Below, piece by piece: positions 42,680-50,378 of a DNA stretch of 64,000 nt. The translations under genes were made by a program, and so were the position numbers. The DNA lies in NCBI GenBank assembly GCA_050291365.1, contig JBNKJS010000025.1, positions 9,276 to 73,275 of the forward strand, given 5' to 3'. Each line of letters opens with the position of its first letter. Within the stretch, counting starts at the first letter, position 1. Under the pieces are notes generated by a model. It made no database searches, was not told where the DNA came from, and worked only from the letters and a program-made list of their open reading frames with translations. The stretch is from JAAGZL01 sp050291365. Lineage in GTDB: Bacteria; Pseudomonadota; Gammaproteobacteria; Chromatiales; Chromatiaceae.

Positions 42680-45112
42680 TTAGGGCTTTCCAGCCTCCGC
42701 CTCTTGGGCCTTAATTTCCTCTAAGGCCAGCTTGGCCTGCTCCATCCCATCGAACGGCCTTCCCATGCTTAGTGACTCTTCCAGTCTCGCCTTGGCCTCT
42801 TTGTTACTGCCAGCTTTTAGGTAGGCCATACCCAGATGGTAGCTAATATCCGGTATTTTCAGCCCTTTGTCATATGCGCGCTTTAACAAAATAATCGCCT
42901 CTTTGTTTTCCCCGCGCATATAACGAACCCAACCCAGTGTATCCACATAAACCGGGTTTTCGGAAAGAGTAAAATCCTTGGTTAGCTCCAGAGACCTATC
43001 AAGATCCTCCTTACCTGGTGTACCACGCACCAGCATCATAGCCAGGTTGTTTTTCACTACAACCAGATCAGAACGCTTCGCTAGCAGCTGCTCATAAAGC
43101 TCCCGGGCCTCGGCTTCACGGTTGTTGCCGTCGTACATAGATGCCAGCTCAATGGCCAGTTTTAGATCTTTAGTATTCTGATACCCCTGTTCCAAGATGG
43201 TAATGGCCTTGGCGGTATCTTTTTCAATAAGGCTAAGTTTTGCCAGACTGCTATATGGAACTGCCCATTTGGGATTGATCTCTCTAGCCTTCTTGAATGC
43301 AACGGCCGCATCAGCAACACGCTTTTGAGTGACAAGAATTTCGCCCATCAAATTATAGGCCAGGAAGTTCTCACTATTGTGCGTAATAGCCTGCTGCACC
43401 CTCTCCATAGCTTTTTCCGGCTGCTTAAGCGCTAACCAGCTCTTGGCCACGGCAATCAGCGGTTCAACCGCATTGGGTGAGACCTTCAGAGACCGCTCGA
43501 ACAGGTCCACACTCTCATTTAACTTGCCACTGCCCTGAAGAGCCAAACCTTCATAATAGTAACCAGCGGCATTGTTCGGAAGCTTCGCCTGCATCTCCTT
43601 TGAGATTTTGGTAACCTCATCCCATTTCCTCTGGCCTGTGTATATCTTGGCGATCCCCAGCATAATGCCGGCGTGGTCTGGAGCAAACTTCTGCATCTTC
43701 TCAAGTACTGCTATCGCATCATCCGGCTTTCCGGTCTGCACCAGTAGTTGGGCCAACTCAAAGTTTGCAGCAGCCTCCTGAGGACTAACCTGAATTGCCG
43801 CCTCAAGACTCTCACGAGCCAGCGCTATCTCTTTCTTTGCCAGATGCGCTCTAGCCTTTAGCCTTAGACCCTTTACATGGCCAGGATCTTCCCCCAACAG
43901 AGTACGGAGATCGGCAATGCCTTTATCCGGGGCTTCAGAAGCAAGAGAGATGGCAGCCCTGGTCAGCAGCGCATCCTTGTTTTTTGGGTCTTCAGCCAGA
44001 ACACCATCAACCAGAACCACGGCCTCGTCCAGCTTCTTCTCCATCATCAACAAACCAGCAAGTTTGGTTCTGGCAGCAGCCCCATCCTTCCCGTCCTTGT
44101 CTTTATCAGATATGGACTGATAGATGCTCCTTGCCTCTTCAACCCGTTTCGTTCCAAGATATACCTTGGCCAGGGCAAACTGAAGCTGGTAGTCGTCAGG
44201 ATTATCCTTCACAAAACCCTGCAACTCCTTTTCTGCCTGCTCCCGGGTTGACTTCTCTTTACCCAGATACTCAACCAGCGCCAGCTTGGCATCGGAACTA
44301 TCAGGGTTGGCGCTAATGGATTCCCTCAGCACCTTCAGCGCTTCTGCCTTTTTACCCTTGGCATGATAGTAAACAGCCAGGCGATTGCGATTGGACTGAT
44401 TATCAGGCTGTATTGCCACCATCTTCCGCAGTAGCTCAGCCGTGCCCTCACTATTGCCCGATTTCTCATACATACGCGCCAGCAAGAGATGAATACCCAT
44501 ATGCTTGGGATTCTCCTTCACCCCCTTCTTAGCCAAGGCTATGGCCTTATCCATATCTCCAACATCGGCATAAAGCGCAGCAAGAAGCGAGACAGCATCC
44601 ATATTGCCGGAATCCACCTTTACCGCTGCCTCCACATCCCGAACCGCATCCTCCTTGTTGCCCATACGGGCCTTGGCCAGGCCCTTGAGGACCATTGCGG
44701 CAGCATCTCCCGGCTTCTGCACCAGCACCTTATCAGCGGCCTCAATAGCCTTCTCTGGCGACCCGCTCATGGCGTACAGGCGACCCAAATGGGTCAACGC
44801 CCCCACATGGTTAGGGTTCAGCTCAACGGCCCGCAGAAACAGCGCATAGGCCTGGCGCCAGTTCTGCTCCTTCTCCATAATCAGCCCGAACATATAGTGC
44901 CCCTCAGCATCCTTGGGGTCGATCTGCAGTACATTCTTGAACTCAAGCTTGGCCTTTACATAGTTGCCCTGTTCGTAGAGCTCCATTCCACGCTCAAAAT
45001 ACTTGGCTTTCCGGTCCTCCGCGCCACCGCATGCGGTCAACAGTTGCACCATGGATACAATCAACAAAATGGACAGTAGGGGTTTGAAACGTAAATTCCT
45101 TGTTATGAACAC
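42680..45112 (-). CDS. prsT: TPR lipoprotein of the exosortase/EPS system (PrsT-like)
   Basis: An 810-residue lipoprotein from GTG 45112, chosen because GAGG lies seven bases upstream (the frame opens at 45127). Lipobox LLTAC gives Cys28. The rest is an array of about twenty TPR units, for example GMELYEQGNYVKAKLEFKNV and GALTHLGRLYAMSGSPEKAI, ending DISYHLGMAYLKAGSNKEAK. Size, lipoprotein signal and TPR layout match the PEP-CTERM-system protein PrsT found with exosortase polysaccharide loci. It is divergent from gmd. Role: probably assembly or export of the polysaccharide; not proven. Confidence 0.85.
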   Translation of the reverse strand: MFITRNLRFKPLLSILLIVSMVQLLTACGGAEDRKAKYFERGMELYEQGNYVKAKLEFKNVLQIDPKDAEGHYMFGLIMEKEQNWRQAYALFLRAVELNPNHVGALTHLGRLYAMSGSPEKAIEAADKVLVQKPGDAAAMVLKGLAKARMGNKEDAVRDVEAAVKVDSGNMDAVSLLAALYADVGDMDKAIALAKKGVKENPKHMGIHLLLARMYEKSGNSEGTAELLRKMVAIQPDNQSNRNRLAVYYHAKGKKAEALKVLRESISANPDSSDAKLALVEYLGKEKSTREQAEKELQGFVKDNPDDYQLQFALAKVYLGTKRVEEARSIYQSISDKDKDGKDGAAARTKLAGLLMMEKKLDEAVVLVDGVLAEDPKNKDALLTRAAISLASEAPDKGIADLRTLLGEDPGHVKGLRLKARAHLAKKEIALARESLEAAIQVSPQEAAANFELAQLLVQTGKPDDAIAVLEKMQKFAPDHAGIMLGIAKIYTGQRKWDEVTKISKEMQAKLPNNAAGYYYEGLALQGSGKLNESVDLFERSLKVSPNAVEPLIAVAKSWLALKQPEKAMERVQQAITHNSENFLAYNLMGEILVTQKRVADAAVAFKKAREINPKWAVPYSSLAKLSLIEKDTAKAITILEQGYQNTKDLKLAIELASMYDGNNREAEARELYEQLLAKRSDLVVVKNNLAMMLVRGTPGKEDLDRSLELTKDFTLSENPVYVDTLGWVRYMRGENKEAIILLKRAYDKGLKIPDISYHLGMAYLKAGSNKEAKARLEESLSMGRPFDGMEQAKLALEEIKAQEAEAGKP

Positions 45113-45377
45113 ACCAGCACCTCGCAAGTAGATTTAGGATAAATATTGAGCCATTACTAATTATTAGGAAACATGATCTTGATCTAACCCTGTACAGGTA
45201 AAATCAAGTAACCCTTTGAATTCACTTAATCCTTGTCTTTACTGACTTCCCAAAATGGCATTTTAAAGAAGGACACTAACAGAACCGGCATTATAGCAAC
45301 CTAATTATTGGGCCGTCTAACATTAGGGCACCCCTAGTCAACACGCCAATCCGTCACTATGGTGCTTGACCACACCC

Positions 45378-45458
45378 GTAGGTGCCCACTCCTGTGGGCG
45401 ATATATAGCCCGAACAATCAACGAGCCTGCTATTCGCCCAGGGGACTGGGCTCCTACA
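45378..45458. repeat. REP palindrome pair, degenerate
   Basis: Left GTAGGTGCCCACTCCTGTGG then GCGA at 45378-45401; right TCGCCCAGGGGACTGGGCTC then CTACA at 45434-45458. Same family as 22981-23046. The remaining part of the 45113-45759 gap shows only the MITE-like element at 45610. Confidence 0.75.
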
Positions 45459-45609
45459 AACTCTTTCTAGCCCCCATGCACCAGCGTAGAAACGAGGCAA
45501 ATGGAATAATATGATCGGGTAGACACTACTCAAGACATCGAATACAAACTTTCATCGATTGCCAGTCAACAATTCAGTAGCGCGGTGTTAGTATTGAGTC
45601 TATAAATTA

Positions 45610-45721
45610 AGGAACATCTGATTAATCCGTCATTCCGGCGAAGGCCGGAATCTATCTGTTTGATTTTCCTGGATACCGGCATACGCCGGGATGACGAAAA
45701 AAGAACAAATCAGAGCTTCCC
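45610..45721. repeat. MITE-like palindromic element upstream of gmd
   Basis: A 112-base element with terminal inverted repeats AGGAACATCTGATT and AATCAGAGCTTCCCT, and inner arms GTCATTCCGGCGAAGGCC and ATACGCCGGGATGACGAAAA. It ends 38 bases before the gmd start, so it may lie within the promoter or leader. Confidence 0.8.
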
Positions 45722-45759
45722 TAGATATCTAGCAACTCTATAAGGCACAAAGGAAAATA

Positions 45760-46848
45760 ATGGCAAAAGTCGCATTGATTACTGGTGTTACTGGTCAGGA
45801 TGGAGCATATCTCTCTGAGTTTCTTCTGGAGAAGGGGTATGAGGTACATGGCATCAAACGTCGCGCCTCCTCATTCAACACAGATCGAATTGATCATCTC
45901 TACCAGGACCCACATGAGAAGGGGCGTAGATTCACCCTGCACTATGGAGACCTCTCCGACTCTATGAATCTGGTGCGCATCATCCAACAAATTGAACCGG
46001 ACGAGATATACAACCTCGGCGCCCAAAGCCATGTAGCGGTCTCATTCGAAAGCCCGGAATATACGGCAGATACTGTTGGACTCGGGGCCTTGCGTATTCT
46101 GGATGCAATCCGCATCTCTGGTCTGGAAAAGAAGACGCGCTATTATCAGGCATCAACTTCCGAACTCTACGGCATGGTACAGGAGGTCCCGCAGAAGGAG
46201 ACCACCCCATTCTATCCGCGCTCACCCTATGCCGCAGCCAAACTCTACGCTTACTGGATAACGGTCAACTACCGTGAGGCCTACGGCATGTACGCCTGTA
46301 ACGGCATACTGTTCAACCATGAATCACCAGTTAGAGGTGAAACCTTCGTAACCCGCAAGATTACGCGGGCACTATCCCGTATCCATTTGGGCCTGCAGGA
46401 CTGTCTCTATCTAGGAAACCTAAATGCACTACGTGATTGGGGGCATGCCAAGGACTTCGTCGAAATGCAGTGGCTTATGCTACAACAGGACGAACCGGAG
46501 GACTTCTGCATCGCCACTGGCGTGCAATATTCCGTGCGTGATTTCGTCAATGCCGCATATGATCATCTCGGCAAAAAGATACGCTGGGAAGGAGAAGGTG
46601 TTGATGAAAAGGGTTATGACTCGGAAACCGGACAATGCATTGTTCAAGTAGACCCAAGATATTTCAGGCCAACAGAGGTGGAAACACTGCTAGGTGACCC
46701 TACCAAGGCCAAAGAAAAACTGGGATGGGTGCCAAAGATAACCTTCGAAGAGATGGTGCATGAGATGATGGAGAGTGACCTCAATATGGCGGAGAGAGAT
46801 GCCCTGGTCAGAGAACACGGCTACAAGGCCTATGACTACAACGAATGA
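45760..46848 (+). CDS. gmd: GDP-mannose 4,6-dehydratase
   Basis: First step from GDP-mannose to GDP-fucose. A 362-residue short-chain dehydrogenase/reductase with NAD(P) motif GVTGQDGAYLSEFLLEKGYE, the catalytic STSELYG and YPRSPYAAAKLYAYW (Tyr-x3-Lys). The NHESPVRGETFVTRKITR segment is typical of Gmd. Start ATG 45760 with AAGGAAA upstream. Followed by fcl, the next enzyme. Confidence 0.96.
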   Translation: MAKVALITGVTGQDGAYLSEFLLEKGYEVHGIKRRASSFNTDRIDHLYQDPHEKGRRFTLHYGDLSDSMNLVRIIQQIEPDEIYNLGAQSHVAVSFESPEYTADTVGLGALRILDAIRISGLEKKTRYYQASTSELYGMVQEVPQKETTPFYPRSPYAAAKLYAYWITVNYREAYGMYACNGILFNHESPVRGETFVTRKITRALSRIHLGLQDCLYLGNLNALRDWGHAKDFVEMQWLMLQQDEPEDFCIATGVQYSVRDFVNAAYDHLGKKIRWEGEGVDEKGYDSETGQCIVQVDPRYFRPTEVETLLGDPTKAKEKLGWVPKITFEEMVHEMMESDLNMAERDALVREHGYKAYDYNE

Positions 46849-46874
46849 TGTTGTGGCCCTGCAAAATAGTTCGC

Positions 46875-46970
46875 CATCCTGCGGCCACAAGCAATTGTCA
46901 TCCCGCGGCCACAAGAAACCGACATCCTGCGGCCCCCACAAATCGTCATCCCGACGCATACCGGGTACTA
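46875..46970 (+). repeat. Four-unit 24-base tandem repeat
   Basis: Units start at 46875, 46899, 46923 and 46947, exactly 24 bases apart, with consensus CATCCTGCGGCCACAAG plus seven bases. The last unit merges into a GTCATTCCGGAC repeat remnant (about 46973-47012) ending at the fcl start. Confidence 0.75.
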
Positions 46971-47016
46971 TTTCGTCATTCCGGACGAAGCAGAGCGAAG
47001 ATCCGGAATCCAGGAA

Positions 47017-47985
47017 ATGCAAAATAGAACCGTCATGAACAAAGACTGTAAAATCTATATAGCCGGACACCGAGGACTCGTAGGCTCAGCTATTGTGCGA
47101 CAACTGGAGAACAGGTGTTTCAACAACCTGGTCACCAGAACTCATAAAGAACTGGATCTGACAGAACAAGAACAGGTCAGGTCGTTTTTCGCAAAAGAGA
47201 AACCAGAGTACGTAATACTCGCCGCAGCCAAGGTTGGCGGCATCCACGCCAACAACACCTATCCAGCCGAGTTCATCTATCAGAACCTGATGATAGAATC
47301 GAATATTATTGATGCGGCCTATCGCAATGGGGTTGAGCGACTACTGTTTCTGGGTAGCTCATGCATCTACCCCAAGGCAGTAGAACAGCCAATGCGCGAA
47401 GACGCACTTCTGACTGGTGTTCTCGAACCTACCAATGAGCCATACGCCATAGCAAAGATTGCAGGAATCAAGCTATGCGAATCCTACAACCGGCAATATG
47501 GAACCGACTACCGCTCGGTGATGCCCACAAACCTATATGGCCCTGGCGACAACTTCCATTCGGAAAACTCCCACGTTATTCCAGCGCTAATGCGGCGCTT
47601 TCATGAAGCCAAGATAAACGGAGATAGCGAAGTAGTGATATGGGGTAGCGGCAACCCCAAACGTGAGTTTCTACATGTGGACGACATGGCGGCCGCATCC
47701 CTGTTTGTACTAGAGCTTGACCAGGCAACATATCAACAAAACACGCAACCAATGCTCTCCCATATAAATGTAGGCTCAGGAGTTGATTGCACCATTCGAG
47801 AACTTGCTGAGATTATGAAAGACGTTGTTGGCTTTCAGGGCAAGTTGGTCTTTGATGCGTCTAAACCTGATGGCACACCAAGAAAACTTATGGATGTTTC
47901 GCGCTTGCGTGCGCTTGGTTGGGAATATTCGATATCGCTAAAGGATGGCTTGAAAACCACCTATGAGTGGTATCTTAATAACTAA
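47017..47985 (+). CDS. fcl: GDP-L-fucose synthase
   Basis: Epimerase-reductase that turns the Gmd product into GDP-L-fucose. The product is 322 residues from ATG 47017; ATG 47035 (MNKDCKIYIAGHRGLVGSA) is an equally good start because the first six codons lie in repeat DNA. NADPH motif GHRGLVGSAI, catalytic GSSCIYP, YAIAKIAGIK, and CVxPTNLYGPGDNFH-like segment MPTNLYGPGDNFH are present. Together with gmd it supplies fucose for the downstream polysaccharide. Confidence 0.95.
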   Translation: MQNRTVMNKDCKIYIAGHRGLVGSAIVRQLENRCFNNLVTRTHKELDLTEQEQVRSFFAKEKPEYVILAAAKVGGIHANNTYPAEFIYQNLMIESNIIDAAYRNGVERLLFLGSSCIYPKAVEQPMREDALLTGVLEPTNEPYAIAKIAGIKLCESYNRQYGTDYRSVMPTNLYGPGDNFHSENSHVIPALMRRFHEAKINGDSEVVIWGSGNPKREFLHVDDMAAASLFVLELDQATYQQNTQPMLSHINVGSGVDCTIRELAEIMKDVVGFQGKLVFDASKPDGTPRKLMDVSRLRALGWEYSISLKDGLKTTYEWYLNN

Positions 47986-48084
47986 CTGTGACAGCTGATC
48001 TAAATAGCCTTACCTTTGCCTCCCCAGAAAACCAACAGCTGAAACAAACCCAGCAGACCAGATAAGTGAATATGCGCACGCTTA

Positions 48085-48840
48085 TTATAAAGAAAATTTA
48101 CTTTTAAGCACCTTTAGCATAAAGAGCGGATTTGAAATGAAATTACGCCGCCACAACCGTCCTGGTTCCTGTATAAGTCGAGGCAGCCATTCAAGTCCTA
48201 CTTTTTGGAAAAACGGATGTGAACGCTTAATATTGCCCACATAAAAATCAAACACAGCACCGATGGCCCCTAGAAAGTTAACATCCAGTTTCTCCCTATT
48301 CTGATATATCCATTTCTCCTGCTTAGGCGCAGTCATTCCAATCCATAACACATGCGGCTTGAAATCATTAACTGCTTCGATCATCCGTTGATTATCCTCA
48401 TCTGAGAACTCTTGTTTAAAAGGCGGTGAATATGTGGCCACTTCAATATGTGGATAGTCCACTGCAGCTTTCGACTCTATCTTTGCTAAAGTCTCCTCAG
48501 ATGACCCAAGAAAAAACACCCTACACCCACTCTCCTTATTAAGCGCCGCCATCAGTCCATAAAAGATATCGCTACCTGTAATCCGCTCTCGGATAGAGCC
48601 GCCCAATATTTTTGATGCTATTACTACCCCAACACCATCAGGAGTTACTAAGTCTGCACTCTTAATTGATTCACTGAAATAATCATCTGAGCCTGCAACA
48701 ACAAGTGAATGCGGATTAGCGCATACGAAATACTTACCTTTCGCACCAGAACCTATCCAAGAGGCAATTCTGGCAACGCAATCCACTTGACTGTCAGTGG
48801 ATACTGGATACCCAATTATCGCTTCGCTTTTAGAGCTCAT
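48085..48840 (-). CDS. WecG/TagA/CpsF-family glycosyltransferase
   Basis: GT26 enzyme, usually adding the second sugar (ManNAc-type) to the lipid-linked intermediate. From ATG 48840 it has 251 residues (a TTG at 48852 opens the frame). Family motifs: CANPHSLVVAGSDDYF, ADLVTPDGVGVV, RVFFLGSSEETLAKIE, WIGMTAPKQEKWIYQN and FLGAIGAVFDFYVG. Convergent with fcl, without a clear terminator in the 99-base gap. First of the minus-strand polysaccharide genes from the left. Confidence 0.93.
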   Translation of the reverse strand: MSSKSEAIIGYPVSTDSQVDCVARIASWIGSGAKGKYFVCANPHSLVVAGSDDYFSESIKSADLVTPDGVGVVIASKILGGSIRERITGSDIFYGLMAALNKESGCRVFFLGSSEETLAKIESKAAVDYPHIEVATYSPPFKQEFSDEDNQRMIEAVNDFKPHVLWIGMTAPKQEKWIYQNREKLDVNFLGAIGAVFDFYVGNIKRSHPFFQKVGLEWLPRLIQEPGRLWRRNFISNPLFMLKVLKSKFSL

Positions 48841-48887
48841 TATTCTATGCAATTCCTAATATCATTATCCAATTATTTGAATGTGCG

Positions 48888-50342
48888 TTAAGCCTTTTTT
48901 TGCCTTACCAGATCAATAACTTCCATTGCTGTTTCTTTATAGCGTAACTGCAACAAAGCATAGAAGAGCACCGCTGAGATCCCCACCGATATCACCAGAT
49001 CCCAAACTACCGGCATCTTATCAAAAGAATAATTTGTAACCATTAAAATCCCATATAGAATTAAACCAAACAATATAGGACCAACTACCTGCCTTGCATA
49101 TTCAGCTATACGAAGACCCAGAATACGAAAAGCAATTAATTGAGTAATAGCAAAAACCAAAGGATATGCAACCAACCAAGCCACCGCTACTCCTGCCAAT
49201 CCATTTGTAATTGCACCTATATAGAATCCCAATGATAGAACTACTAACTGAAAAATATTTATCCAGATATTTATTTCAGGTCTACCAATAGCATTGATTG
49301 CTAGGGGGCCTTGTGGAGATAGTATTTTAATACCACCGACAAATGCCATGGCTGCAAGCACTTCAACACCAGCACTCCATTGCGTACCAAATGCAATAAC
49401 AATAATCTGGTCTGATTTCGCTGAAATCCCAAGAAGAACAGGGAAAACAACAATCGATAAAACTTTTGTTATCTTAAGAAATATGCGATTAAGTGTATTT
49501 CTGTCTTCCTGATAGCGAGAAAAGAGTGGATATATAATGCGATTCGAGAATAGTACAAAAACAGACCATATCTGCTGCACTACTTGCCTACCAATTGAAT
49601 ATATACCAAGCAGCTCAGTACCTAGCAGCTTACCAACTAATATTGTGTCTATTTGATTTTGAAAATACCAAATCAAACGACTAGCTGTTATTTTGAACCC
49701 AAAGTCTATGATCGGCCTAATATGCTTATGACTATAAAAAAGCTTTGGGCTCCATGATGCCTTGTAAAATGAGTATACAGCAATCATTGCACGAGAAATG
49801 ATATAGCCATATACAAGACTCCAAACACCAAAACCTAAGTAAACCAATGCGATTGAGACTATAGCTCTGACCAATCCAGCAATAACCTCAATCCTACCTA
49901 CAAGGTCCATCGCAAGATTACGCGACAACAATCCAGTGCCAATAATATGCAACGGCATTAAGAATAACAAAATAGAAACCACTCTTAGCAAATCGATTAG
50001 ATCTTTCTCGCCAAAAAGAGCAGCCAAAGAAGGGGATAAAAACCAAGTAACAATATAGGCTGTTAAAAACAACACACACAAAAACCAAAAACTGCTGTTT
50101 AAAGTTTTTTCTTCCAACTCGGGAAATTGAATAATCGCATGCAATATTCCAGCATCTACAAAGTTGTCTAGAAACTGCATATATAGCAGACACAGGGTTA
50201 TGAGCCCGATATCTTTTGGGGCCAACAAACGGGCCACAACAACCATAGTAACCAATGTTAGAGCCTGATTAACAAACTTGGCTGCAGCCGTCCATGTGAT
50301 AGCACGACCAACTTTATTTTTTACATTTGAGTTACTATGCAA
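48888..50342 (-). CDS. Polysaccharide flippase (Wzx/MOP family)
   Basis: Moves lipid-linked repeat units across the inner membrane. A 484-residue protein with about 12-14 hydrophobic segments. The N-terminal pattern is GRAITWTAAAKFVNQALTLV, then VVARLLAPKDIGLI, typical of the WzxC/TuaB-like branch. No in-frame ATG lies near the start; TTG 50342 is used, since the next Met at residue 33 would remove the first helix. Confidence 0.9.
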   Translation of the reverse strand: MHSNSNVKNKVGRAITWTAAAKFVNQALTLVTMVVVARLLAPKDIGLITLCLLYMQFLDNFVDAGILHAIIQFPELEEKTLNSSFWFLCVLFLTAYIVTWFLSPSLAALFGEKDLIDLLRVVSILLFLMPLHIIGTGLLSRNLAMDLVGRIEVIAGLVRAIVSIALVYLGFGVWSLVYGYIISRAMIAVYSFYKASWSPKLFYSHKHIRPIIDFGFKITASRLIWYFQNQIDTILVGKLLGTELLGIYSIGRQVVQQIWSVFVLFSNRIIYPLFSRYQEDRNTLNRIFLKITKVLSIVVFPVLLGISAKSDQIIVIAFGTQWSAGVEVLAAMAFVGGIKILSPQGPLAINAIGRPEINIWINIFQLVVLSLGFYIGAITNGLAGVAVAWLVAYPLVFAITQLIAFRILGLRIAEYARQVVGPILFGLILYGILMVTNYSFDKMPVVWDLVISVGISAVLFYALLQLRYKETAMEVIDLVRQKKA

Positions 50343-50378
50343 TTTTAATCATCACAGAAAATAAAAAATAACAGACTG

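Noticed and set aside
44489..45079. 196-codon plus-strand open frame
   Set aside because: Antisense to the TPR lipoprotein gene; a shadow of its repeats.
46875..46970. Possible CRISPR array
   Set aside because: Units are contiguous 24-base tandem repeats without unique spacers, and no cas genes are present.
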